Below, piece after piece: positions 33,966 to 44,230 of a stretch of DNA of 64,000 nucleotides; within the stretch, counting starts at the first letter, position 1, and each line of letters starts with the position of its first letter. The stretch is from Bubalus kerabau (taxonomy: Eukaryota; Chordata; Mammalia; Artiodactyla; Bovidae). The stretch lies in contig NC_073624.1 in assembly GCF_029407905.1 (NCBI RefSeq), positions 118,854,001 through 118,918,000 on the forward strand, read 5' to 3'. The notes below the pieces were generated by a model that saw only the letters and a program-made list of their open reading frames with translations, did no database searches and had not been told where the DNA came from. The position numbers and the translations under genes are program-made.

Positions 33966-34070
33966 CCATTTCTTTTTTCTTTTTTCTATTATTATTATTT
34001 TTTACTTTACAATATTGCATTGGTTTTGCCATGCATCAACATGCATCCACCACAGGTGTACACGTGTTCA
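33966..34070 (-). mobile_element. L1 3' UTR end, antisense
   Basis: Reverse complement of the L1 terminus: T-rich tail, TTTACTTTACAATATTGCAT, GGTTTTGCCATGCATCAAC and GGTGTACACGTGTTC. About 100 bp, a very short 5'-truncated insertion. Confidence 0.85.
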
Positions 34071-34847
34071 AACCAAATTATTGTTTTCAAGTTTAATACT
34101 TAATCTTTTACAAGTGGTATTTTTATTTCTCTTTTAAAAGATGAAGGTAGTCACTTCAGCTCTGATATATAAAGTTTGGACATTACCACTCCTGTCCTTA
34201 TAACAAGAAAAAGTTAGTCAATAATAATAATAATAACTCTTCTTGGACCCATCAGAGAGCTAAAGTCATAGAACAAAGAACAACCATAAAACCTGGAGAG
34301 AGAGGCACATCCAGAGAGCTCTAAGATCCAAGATTTGCTTATATGGGACAGAATCTGCTGGGCACCACAAGCTGAGCGGAACAGTGGACAAGTACTTAAT
34401 TAGTAAGTTTGATGAATTCTTGGAAGCTGAGTATAGATCACTGTGTAATTGCACAAATCCTGGGGCAACAATCACAGCTGGGCCCCACACTTTCAATAGT
34501 TTACCCTCAGGAACACCACTAGATTCTCACAGCCAGGATTCAAGGATGATCATTCTTGTGGCCCTGGCAGTGGGAAAGGGAGGAGCCAGTGTGAAAACCT
34601 CCCCAGTTTTCCTCCCTAGTAAAGGCCTACTTTTCAGGGGAAAGATGCCACCAGCGGGTGATACTGGAAATCCACCCCACTTAGGTTAAGGAAACTCCAG
34701 TCCTCTCTAACCTGATACAGTCTTCCCGACTCAACTAAGAGGAAAAAGCCATAATCAGCAATGGAGAGAGATTAAAGTAAATGGGTTAGGAATATTGCAG
34801 CTAAGAAAGGAGTGATGGGAAGAGGGTAGCAAAGCTAGACTCCTATG
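34071..34847. other. Old DNA, possible decayed L1 5' region; no gene
   Basis: GAGAGAGGCACATCCAGAGAG, TTTGCTTATATGGGACAG and GGGAAAGGGAGGAGCC look like an old L1 non-coding 5' region, but I cannot confirm the family. An (AAT)n run of five units lies at about 34,223. Confidence 0.35.
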
Positions 34848-35056
34848 GTGGTGGTTTAGTTGCTAAGTCGTGGCTGGCTCTTTGAGACCCCAGGTGCTAT
34901 AACCCGCCAGGCTCCTCTGTCCATGGGATTCTCCAGGTGAGCATACTGGAGTGGGTTGCCATTTCCTTCTCCAGGGGATCTTCCTGAGGAAGATCAAACC
35001 CAGGTTTCCTGCATTGCAGGCAGATTCTTTATCAACTGAGCTATGAGGGAAGCCAC
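34848..35056 (-). repeat. Bov-tA SINE
   Basis: Antisense: GGTGGTGGTTTAGTTGCTAAG, CATTGCAGGCAGATTCTTTATC, ending GAGCTATGAGGGAAGCC. Full length. Confidence 0.92.
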
Positions 35057-36023
35057 AGAAACAGTTGTGAAGGCTAAATTCCTGAAAACATTCCTCTCAA
35101 GAGATTGTGACTTAATCAGAGAATTATAGAAAACTCCTCCTCCCCATACTTCACCACCACATTAACAGTGACATGTTCAAATGATGTTAAATGATCTCTA
35201 AAATAGTAACAGTTCTACTTTTAATAACCTAAGGACTAAGTTATAATATTAAATGCCAATGGCAATCTTTACACTAATAAGAAAAAAAAGGGAAGAGGCA
35301 GAGGGAGCAGGAAGAAGATGAAGATGACAAAGAAGAAGACAGTAAATATATAAACTAAAATTATCAAGCAAATAAAATATATTCATAGCAGCTAAAGGTC
35401 TCATTTCTGTAACATGCCATAAAGACATGGTTTACATTTATCTTTTCATTCTTCTAGTATTAATTTGCCCTCTGTCAGAACTTCCGTTGGTCAGTCTCTT
35501 AACCTCTTGTAGTTATATGTATATACCATTTTTACTGGATGTTTTGAATACTCAGTAGTTTTGATGTTTTATGCAACTTTTAATATTTGATATAGAAGTA
35601 CCCTGCATTTCAAATCTTATCTTTCCTTATACAACATTTCAAGTGGTAAGGAGGAGATACACATTCAATTGTTGGAATTTTTAATTTAAAAAAAAATTAC
35701 TTTTTTATTGTTTGTATTCTTATCTTGTTCTATAGTTACAAATTTAAGCTTAAAGAAAGCAAAAACACTTTTAAAAACTAATTAATAACAAATGATATCA
35801 AAGGAAAAATAATCCAGTAGAGACCCTTTCTCTATCTAATCAAACACAGCAACATCTTCTCTTATATTGATTGAAATGCTATTTGTTTACATAAAGTGAA
35901 AGCTTTTTGCACATTTTTTACTTATATTCCAGAAAACTGAGCACAAAATTGCTGACATAATCTTTTTATTTTTGTTTTTCTTCCGTTTAAACATGCTTTT
36001 ATGTGACAGGTCAAGACTACGGG
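35057..36023. other. Unique AT-rich DNA; 60-bp purine tract
   Basis: 35,279-35,340 is almost entirely A/G (AAGGGAAGAGGCAGAGGG, then GAAGAAGATGAAGATGAC). No gene or interspersed repeat recognised. Confidence 0.55.
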
Positions 36024-36467
36024 TTATAGAACAAAATTCCAAATAAATAAAAAAAATGAACTATATACAATTTCAGTGGCCTCTAGAGGCTTTTCAGAAT
36101 TAAGGTCAACCCCCAAATCCCATCTGTACTTATTACCTCCATCACCCGTTGTTAAAACAAGCTCACAATCTCCTTTTTTCTCTTCTTTCTGCCCTAGAGA
36201 GATTGCTATCACTGCACTTTCTAGTCCCTCTCTCATAACGTTATGACTTTGAGGTCCAAAAAGGAGATGATTTACTCCCTTCAACATCCTAAAAAAATCA
36301 CAACAAGCTTTTCTGTTGGAACCAGTCTCACAGAACAAAGGTCCATCTTGTGTTCTACTGGTCATTCCTACTCTATGCAGCCATAAATTGCCATAAAAAA
36401 GAAGAGTAACATCTCCAAAGAGTGACCATAGCAACATGCGGGGGAAAGCAAAGTAAAACACACCCAA
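36024..36467 (-). other. 147-codon open frame, unrecognised, probably chance
   Basis: The longest open frame outside any repeat that I could identify. The predicted protein starts MGVFYFAFPRMLLWS, carries a middle part rich in Gly/Asn/Lys (QKEEKKGDCELVLTTGDGG) and ends in a hydrophobic FFLFIWNFVL. I see no known domain, no clear splice sites around it, and no Kozak-like context strong enough to support it. It could be the decayed relic of an old element. Codon use looks ordinary for AT-rich DNA. Confidence 0.15.
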
Positions 36468-37100
36468 GGACAGAAATTAACTACATAAATTTTTGACCTT
36501 ATATTTTCTAAATGCCTGGTAAGGTGCCTTGTAAGATATATTGGTTTAACAATACTTGTGGATAAGAATTGAGTTGAAATACTGTAGAGTGAAGCTAATA
36601 AGTTAATTTTTTCTAGTAATCTATTTCTTTTATAAGCAGTAGGTAAGGAGGAAGGAAAAGTTGAACAATAAAATCATGTAATTTTGTGATAGTCACACTT
36701 AAATTCACATAATTCAATCCTTTCAAATTGTGGCTGTGTTTCAACTTACTCTGTATTTTGCATATTTGATATGTCATATAAAAAGATTTATGAAAAATGT
36801 GTACCTTTTATCTAGGGCTGAATTTTCAAAATTACTTCACATAAAAAGTACACCCAGTGATATCAGCTTAAGTTCATGATGAAGAAAACATTCAGGCATT
36901 CATAAACAGTTTGAGTTTTTGAATGCAAGTTGATAATCATATATGGAGTGAATATTCATATATTTCTCAAAAAGCCTTTAGATGATAACAGCTGTGAGTT
37001 GATTGCCCTAAGAATAAGAAGGGTGAAAGGAGTTAAGGAAACACATTAATTACTTTTTTTTCTTTTTATTTTCTTTTTATTTTCTTAGACAATCTGAATG
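36468..37100. other. Unique AT-rich DNA, no gene seen
   Basis: No repeat or exon recognised. The end of this segment, AAGACCCTCTTTCAA, is the target site of the L1 that follows. Confidence 0.55.
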
Positions 37101-37166
37101 AAGACCCTCTTTCAACAAGTGGTGCTGGGAAAACTGGTCAACCACTTGTAAAAGAATGAAACTAGA

Positions 37167-37980
37167 TAAATCCACACTGGATTCAATCCCTGGGTTGGGA
37201 AGATTCCCTGGAGAAGGGAAAGTCTGCCCACTCTAGTATTCTGGCCTGGAGAATTCCATAGACTTGTGTAGTCTACGGACTCCCAAAGAGTTAGACATAA
37301 CTGAGCGACTTTCACTTTCACTTTTCACATAGTCACCTAATCTATGACAAACGAGGCAAGAATATACAATGGAGAAAAGACTTTCTCTTCAATAAGTGAT
37401 ACTGGGAAAACTGGATAGCTACATGTAAAAGCATGAAATTAGAACACTTCCTAACACCATACATAAAACTAAACTGTAAATGGATTAAAAACTTAAATGT
37501 AAGACTGGACACCATTATATTGGATCTCAAATATCTGCATTGCTATTAGTGAGCCAATTTCAATCACAGCTTCTTCTGCCTTCAGCTCTGGTTTACAGAA
37601 GACAGCCAACACTGGACTCCACAGTGATGTTAATATTCTTCTCACCAGTGAATTCCTGACCACCTAGGTGAAAGTTTGATTTGGGGACCTGTCCATGGAC
37701 CATAGTCCTCTGCTGATTCCTCTTGCCTCACATAATATACACATTCCAGCTTGTCTACTTCACTCAGCCTTTTAATTCCTTTCTCTAGTGTATTTGACTA
37801 GGCAATGTTAAGCATTTCAACCTCACTCAATATGAGTCATTGCCTTATCTAGGCTGTAGGAGCCATCCTAGCCACAAGTTTGCACCATCTTCTGGGGCTG
37901 TTGTTACAAGGTTAAATCCTGTACCCCAAACAAGTGTCCCCAAGTCAATAAACTCTCCAATTACCAATCTTAAAAAAAAA
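37167..37980 (+). pseudogene. Nested polyadenylated retrocopy of an unidentified transcript
   Basis: Bounded by AAAAGAATGAAACTAGA in both flanks (37,150 and 37,981), a perfect 17-bp target duplication of L1 sequence. It ends with AATAAA (37,948), about 23 bp later, then an A tail. From 5' to 3' it holds a headless Bov-tA piece (about 37,180-37,330), an older L1 ORF2 piece (about 37,331-37,513, related to the host L1 but about 20% diverged), then about 465 bp of unknown sequence. The layout is that of a processed transcript carrying SINE and L1 exonised sequence, mobilised by L1. Its source gene is not identified. Confidence 0.8.
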
Positions 37981-38661
37981 AAAAGAATGAAACTAGAACA
38001 CTTTCTAACACCATACACGAAAATAAACTCAAAATGGATTAAAGATCTAAATGTAAGACCAGAAACTATAAAACTCTTAGAGGAGAACATAGGCAAAATA
38101 CTCTCCGACATATATCACAGTAGGATCCTCTATGACCCACCTCCCAGAATATTGGAAATAAAAGCAAAAATAAACAATTGGGACCTAATTAAACTTAAAA
38201 GCTTCTACACAGAAAAGGAAACTATAAGCAAGGTGAAAAGACAGCCTTCAGAATGGGAGAAAATAATAGCAAGTGAAGCAACTGACAAACAACTAATCTC
38301 AAAAATATACAAACAACTCCTTCAGCTTAATTCCAGAAAAATAAATGACCCAAACAAAAAATGGGCCAAAGAACTAAATAGACATTTCTCCAAAGAAGAC
38401 CTACAGATGGCTAACAAACATATGAAAAGATGCTCAACATCACTCATTATCAGAGAAATGCAGATCAAAACCACTATGAGGTACCATTTCACACCAGTCA
38501 GAATGGCTGCGATCCAAAAGTCTACAAGTAATAAATGCTGGAGAGGGTGTGGAGAAAAGGGAACCCTCTTACACTGTTGGTGGGAATGCAAACTAGTACA
38601 GCCACTATGGAAAACAGTGTGGAGATTCCTTAAAAAAACTGGAAATAGAACTGCCCTATAA
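37840..38661 (+). other. Chance chimeric reading frame across retrocopy and L1
   Basis: A 273-codon frame begins in the unknown part of the retrocopy (about 46 codons), reads through its A tail as lysines, and enters L1 ORF2 in frame at MKLEHFLTPYTKINSKW. It keeps the ORF2 C-terminal cysteine motif (CWRGCGEKG...HCWWEC) and ends after a frameshift in KKTGNRTAL. No promoter is apparent. I regard it as accidental. Confidence 0.6.
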
Positions 38662-39353
38662 TCCTGCAATCCCACTGCTGGGCATACACACTGAGGAAAC
38701 CAGAATTGAAAGAGACACGTGTACCCCAATGTTCATCACAGCACTGTTTATAATAGCCAGGACATGGAAGCAACCTAGATGTCCATCAGCAGATGAATGG
38801 ATAAGAAAGCTATGGTACATATACACGATGGAGTATTACTCAGCTGTTAAAAAGAATACATTTGAATCAGTTCTAATGAGGTGGATGAAACTGGAGCCTA
38901 TTATACAGAGTGAAGTAAGCCAGAAAGAAAAACACCAATACAGTATACTAACGCATATATATGGAATTTAGAAAGATGGTGACGATAACCCTATATACAA
39001 GACAGCAAAAGAGACACTGATGTATAGAACAGTCCTTTGGACTCTGTGGGAGAGGGAGAGGGTGGGAAGATTTGGGAGAATGGCATTGAAACATGTATAA
39101 TATCATTTTTGAAACGAGTTGCCAGTCCAGGTTCGATGCACGATACTGGATGCTTGGGGCTGGTGCACTGGGACGACCCAGAGGGATGGTATGGGGAGAG
39201 AAGAGGGAGGAGGGTTCAGGATGGGGAACACGTGTATACCTGTGGCAGATTCATGTTGATATATGGCAAAACCAATACAATATTGTAAAGTTAAAAAATA
39301 AAATAAAATAATAAAACAAACAAGCAAACAAAAAAAAAAAGACCCTCTTTCAA

Positions 39354-39824
39354 GAAATTTACTCTAACTAGTGGGAAAATATATACATATTAATGATGTA
39401 TCAAGAGAGTCACTTCTTTTTTTTTAAGGAAATATTTGATAAAATTATGGAGATGTACTCATGATATATCTCTAGCACCACCAATGTTATGCCTTTCTAA
39501 CTAGGTGTTTTCTTTAATTTCCAGGAATAAATATTGACCCGTCTGCTTTTTGAATCTTCCATAAACATTCAATAAGGTGATCTTTTTTAAAGGGTCTTTT
39601 AAATTAAGATTGTTCACAACTTTAAACAATAATCATTATTGCTTTTCACGAAAAATTTGTGGTTCACCTTCTGGGCCGATAGTAGAATTGTTCCCAGTGT
39701 AATGGAACAAAAGTGACTCGTGAGACTCCTGGGTAGGGACTTTAAGAATGCATGCATGGATATGTGATTATAAACTTTCCTTTCCTGAGATGCAGTCTCC
39801 TGTTACCTGGATCTCTTCTTGGTA
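39354..39824. other. Unique DNA, no gene seen
   Basis: Lies between the L1 target repeat and a DNA transposon. Nothing recognised. Confidence 0.5.
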
Positions 39825-40462
39825 CAGTTGACCCTTGAGCAACATGGGTTTGAACTGTACGAGTCCACTGATACCTCCCCCCCCCCCCCCAGTGGTAAAT
39901 ACTACAATATGGTTTTTCCAGTGGTCATGTATGGATGTGAGAGTTGGACTGTGAAGAAGGCTGAGTGCCGAAGAATTGATGCTTTTGAACTGTGGTGTTG
40001 GAGGAGACTCTTGAGAGTCCCTTGGACTGCAAGGAGATCCAACCAGTCCATTCTGAAGGAGATCAGCCCTGGGATTTCTTTGGAAGGAATGATGCTAAAG
40101 CTGAAACTCCAGTACTTTGGCCACCTCATGCAAAGAGTTGACTCATTGGAAAAGACTCTGATGCTGGGAGGGATTGGGGGCAAGAGGAGAAGGGGATGAC
40201 AGAGGATGAGATGGCTGGATGGCATCACTGACTCAATGGACGTGAGTCTGAGTGAACTCCGGGAGTTGGTGATGGACAGGGAGGCCCGGCGTGCTGCGAT
40301 TCATGGGGTCGCAAAGAGTCAGATACGACTGAGTGACTGAACTGAACTGAACTGAAATACTACAATACTACACAACCTGTGGTTGGTTGACTCTATGGGT
40401 TTGGGACCTGGGATTTAAGGAACAGCAGATGTGGAGGGCTGACTATAAATTATACTTAAATT
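39825..40462 (+). mobile_element. Tigger-like DNA transposon relic, split by BovB
   Basis: CAGTTGACCCTTGAGCAACATGGG after a TA is the typical terminal sequence of a pogo/Tigger-class (MER28/Tigger2-like) element. TTTGAACTGTACGAGTCCACTGATA follows. After the BovB it continues with ACTACACAACCTGTGGTTGG and GATGTGGAGGGCTGACTATAAATTATAC. It is non-autonomous: no transposase. A C14 run lies at 39,877-39,890. Strand is by family convention only. Confidence 0.7.
39911..40354 (+). mobile_element. BovB LINE 3' end with exact target duplication
   Basis: Starts at GGTTTTTCCAGTGGTCATGTATGG (encoding VVMYGCESWTVKKAE) and ends at CTGAACTGAACTG. The flanks AAATACTACAATA at 39,897 and 40,355 are a perfect 13-bp target duplication. 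Part of the frame (39,819-40,199) is still open, but only the last third of the ORF is present. Confidence 0.95.
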
Positions 40463-42339
40463 CTCAACTACAAAGAGGATAGTGCCTCTAACCTCTAAGT
40501 TATTCAAAGATTAACTGTATAGACAGTAGAACTTACTGCCACTTATTTTGGGAACATAAATTAAGAGGAAATACATTTTGATTGTATTAAGTAACAAAAA
40601 TTCAGAGGCTTTATATTTCCAAAATATAGCCTAATCTATTTCAACAGGCATACGTAAAAATCCAATTTGCTTGTTTTCTTTGGAAAATGTTGAAGTAAAA
40701 AGGCAGTTGATCATTTTCTGTACCATATGTTTTGCATTTTGGTTAAAAATGAAGGGTCAGGAAGTTGAAATAAGATGAAAGAAGGGAGAGATACTGGAGC
40801 CAATAAAGAAGTATATACAATATTTTCTGTAACATCTGTGTTCTAGTTAGTGAGAGCTGATGTGATCTACTGTGATTGTGACGACTAGAAAAGCCTGACA
40901 CAACATTCAACCATCATTTCCAACCCCTTTCTCCCCTTCCTTTCTTCTTCTATGGCTGTTTCCACTGTGCATGCTTTTTGAACATGTTTAAATCTTTCCA
41001 TCTTAATGACAGTGATAATTGGATCCAGAAGCACTTTGTAATACACATCTCAGGTCTCCAAACAAAAGACAGTGTTGATAAGGTTACTAGACATGGAGAA
41101 TGCAATGTCTTCTCAGGACAAATGACTCATGTTTATTTTGGAAGCTTATACCAGCTCCCATTCTCCTGCAGGGAAAGAAAGGGAGAATTTGCTAGATTAT
41201 AAAAATATTAAAGCAATGCCCAGTAGAAGAATAAAAGTCAAGTTGGAAAGAAGTCTTTGCTGAAGCTGAATCCAGCATAGATGTGATAGCTTTACAAAAT
41301 GGGGAACTAGCAATAAAATAACCAAAGGAGTCTAAAGAATTTTACATATGGTAATCTCTTCATTGCAGCAGGATTCCACCCACATCCCTCATTTTCTCCC
41401 TGTTGGATTTCTGTTTCTCAAATCTGCCACTGCTGAAAGGACACAGCAATAGCTGTTCTTGTATAGATTTTCCACCTCCCAAATTTAATCATTGCCATTT
41501 GTTTACAGTGTGTCTAGTAAGCATATTTACTTTCTAATTCTTTCCCTTAAGATATTGTTCTTAGATTTTAGCTCACTGAGTAAATGTTAAGTTATTGATT
41601 GAAATAAACACTAAGTAATATTATTTTAAGCTGCAAAGCAGTGAATTATAAAGGTCAAAAGAGCAGTCTCTTTTGTGTTAAAACTGTAGTTGAATGCCTG
41701 TTTTAACACTTTAAAACCCTGTACTTTTCACAAGGACTTAAACTTTTTAAGTTTTAATAATAAATTGTCTTTAGGATGATTATGAAAATGATAATGATGC
41801 TACTAATATGTACCTCAGTTTTTGATAATAATAAGTAAGGTGCCACACATATGACTAGAGTTGTTAATTAGAACAGAATTAATAGCTGTTAAATTTGAAT
41901 TTCAGATAAATAATGAATAATATTTTAGTATAAGTACACTCCAAATCTTTGAGAATACTCACATTATACACTAATACAAATATTAATATATGTATATATA
42001 TATGCACTTTTTAGACATTTTTGTCTGAATTAAAAATTAAGAGAAATTCACTCTATTTTTATATTCTAAATTTGGGAGCTACGTATATAACCTCAACAAA
42101 ATTTGTAATGTATAATATTAGCAAAGTGACAACTGCTATCACTATTATTATACCAATCCCTTGGAGTGTTCCTAGAATTTTGTATTTTGAAACAAGAAAG
42201 ATTCAAGATTACCAGAAATATAATCAAGTACCCTCTTCTAAGGCAAATTTAATTCTCAGTTCTTCCCACCTGTTTCTCTACTTAACTATTTGCTCTTTGT
42301 ATTTCACTTAGAGGTTATCTTCTTTAATACTATCTGTGG
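40463..42339. other. Unique AT-rich DNA, no gene seen
   Basis: Nearly 1.9 kb without a recognisable interspersed repeat. A short TATATA run lies near 41,988-42,004. No exon with coherent splice sites seen. Confidence 0.55.
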
Positions 42340-43232
42340 CAGATCAACTTCCAAAGTGACCCTCATGACCCTCCCTCTTCACGTTCATGTCCTTGTATGA
42401 TTCCTAACCTTGAATGTGGTGGGATCTATGACTTGCTTCTCACCCACAGAGTATGGCAAAGATGACAAGATATATGTAATGGTGTGACTGATTAGTATTA
42501 TGTAAGACTGCAATGCCCACTTTGGAGAAGACAGTGGCAACCCATTCCAGTACTCTTGCCTGGCAAAACCCATGGGACGGAGGAGCCTGGTAGGCTGCAG
42601 TCCATGGGGTCGCTGGGAGTCGGGCACGAGTGAGTGACTTCACCTTCACTTTTCACTTTCCTGCATTGGAGAAGCAAATGGCAACCCACTGCAGTGCTCT
42701 TGCCTGGAGAATCCCAGGGACGGGGGAGCCTGGTGGGCTGCCATCTCTGGGGTCGCACAGAGTCGGACACGACTGAAGCGACTTAGGAGCAGCAGCAGCA
42801 GCAATGCCCACTTTACAGGAATCTCTCCCTTGCTGGCTTTGAGGGATATGTCGAGGGTGCTCACATTCCAAGGAATTGTGGGCAGTTTCTAGGAGCTAGG
42901 AATGCTCTCCAGTCAGCAGCCCTTAAGAAAGTAAAAACCTCAGCCTTAAAACCACAAGAAGCTTTATTCGGTCAGGGATCTAGGCACTCTTCCCTGGCTC
43001 TCCCTCATTAAGGCATCAGATGAGACTGTAGTCCTGGCCAGTACCTTAAATTGCAGCCTTGTGAATTCTAAAGACTCTCCGCCACAAAAGTAATAAATAA
43101 ACATAAAGAAGACCCAGACAAGCTATGCCTAGATTCCTGATCTACCGAAACAGTGAAATAGTAAATGTGTTTTTGTGTAAAGTCACTAAATTTGTGGTAA
43201 TTGTCATTCAGCAGAAATAGATAACTAACATG
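42340..43232 (+). mobile_element. Old LTR-like element (ERVL-MaLR type?), split by BOV-A2
   Basis: CTGTGGCAGATCAACTTCC at the left, GGAATTGTGGGCAGTTTCTAG inside, AATAAATAAA near 43,093, and AAGTCACTAAATTTGTGGTAATTG then AGATAACTAACA at the right. These match the general plan of old mammalian LTRs, which end in a GTGGTAATTTGTTA-like block. The family name is uncertain. Confidence 0.5.
42524..42800 (+). repeat. BOV-A2 dimer SINE
   Basis: Two sense monomers (GGAGAAGACAGTGGCAACCC; TTGGAGAAGCAAATGGCAAC) with a (CAG)n tail. GCAATGCCCACTTT at 42,510 and 42,801 is a perfect 14-bp target duplication. Confidence 0.95.
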
Positions 43233-43285
43233 TTATATTCCAATTGCTTTCCTTGTTCTCTCATCTGAAAAGACCGTATCTGAAT

Positions 43286-43584
43286 TTTCACTGATTGATT
43301 TACTTTGTGTTTGGCTGTGCTGGGTCCTAATTGCTGCACGGGCTTTTCTCTGGTTGAGGTGCAGGGTCTTCTAACTGCATGGCTTCTCTTGCACAAAGCA
43401 CAAGTTCTAGAGTGCGCAGACTTCAGAAGTTGTGGTTCCTGGACCCTAGAGCACGTGGGCTCAGGAGTTGTGACCCACGGGCTTAGTTGCTCCGTAGAAT
43501 GTCGGATCTTCACAGACCAGCGATCAAACCTGTGTCTCCTCCATTGGCAAGCAGATTCTTCATCACTGAGCCTCCAGGGAAGCC
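43286..43584 (-). repeat. CHR-type SINE, long form
   Basis: Antisense: TGTTTGGCTGTGCTGGGTCC to GAGCCTCCAGGGAAGCC. Direct repeats CTGAAAAGACCGTATCTGAAT (43,265) and CTGAAAAGACCAGATTTGAAT (43,585) mark an old target duplication (18 of 21). Confidence 0.9.
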
Positions 43585-43605
43585 CTGAAAAGACCAGATT
43601 TGAAT

Positions 43606-43932
43606 GCTAACACTTGAATGCCTTGGTGAAGTTTTGTGTTAAATAAGGAATCAACTCTTCCTTTGTTCTTAGATAACGTTTGACATACATTATTCTAGTG
43701 TTTATTTTGTTTATTTGTATTGGTTTTCATGTTCACATATTATTTTGTCTAATCTATAAAACAGGGATTCTAGCATATATTTTGCTGATTGCAATGAGAT
43801 ATATATATCTAACACTGCCTGGCAACCGATAAATGGCAATGTGTTTCTGTATATTAATATGACTTCCTTGAGGATGAGGACTTCTGGTATATCCAACTTT
43901 ATATCCTCAGCTCATGGCACATACTAGGTAGT
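43606..43932. other. Unique DNA, no gene seen
   Basis: Nothing recognised. Confidence 0.5.
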
Positions 43933-43943
43933 CAAAGTGTACT

Positions 43944-44219
43944 GTTGCTGCTCCTGCTAAGTCACTTCAGTCATGTCCGACTCTGTGCGACCCCATAGAC
44001 AGCAGCCCACCAGGCTCTCCCGTCCCTGGGATTCTCCAGGCAAGAGCACTGGAGTGGGTTGCCATTTGCTTCTCCAATGCAGGAAAGTGAAAAGTGAAAG
44101 TGAAGTCGCTCAGTCATGTCCGTCTCTTCACGACCCCATGGACTACAGCCTACCAGGCTCCTCTGTTCATGGGATTTTCCAGGCAAGAGTACTGGAGTGG
44201 GGTGCCATTGCCTTCTCTG
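43944..44219 (-). repeat. BOV-A2 dimer SINE
   Basis: Two antisense monomers (TTGCTGCTCCTGCTAAGTC to GCCATTGCCTTCTCTG). CAAAGTGTACT at 43,933 and 44,220 is the target duplication. Confidence 0.94.
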
Positions 44220-44230
44220 CAAAGTGTACT

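Larger units (their letters stand above)
37101..39353 (+). mobile_element. 5'-truncated L1 containing a nested retrocopy
   Basis: L1 sequence begins in late ORF2 (CAAGTGGTGCTGGG, 37,116), is interrupted at 37,167-37,980, and resumes at 37,981 through the end of ORF2 (stop at 38,971) and a full 3' UTR to an A-rich tail (about 39,290-39,338). AAGACCCTCTTTCAA lies at both ends (37,101 and 39,339), a 15-bp target duplication. The ORF2 remainder has one extra A in the A-run near 38,631-38,637, shifting frame relative to the 53-62 kb copy. Inactive. Confidence 0.92.
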
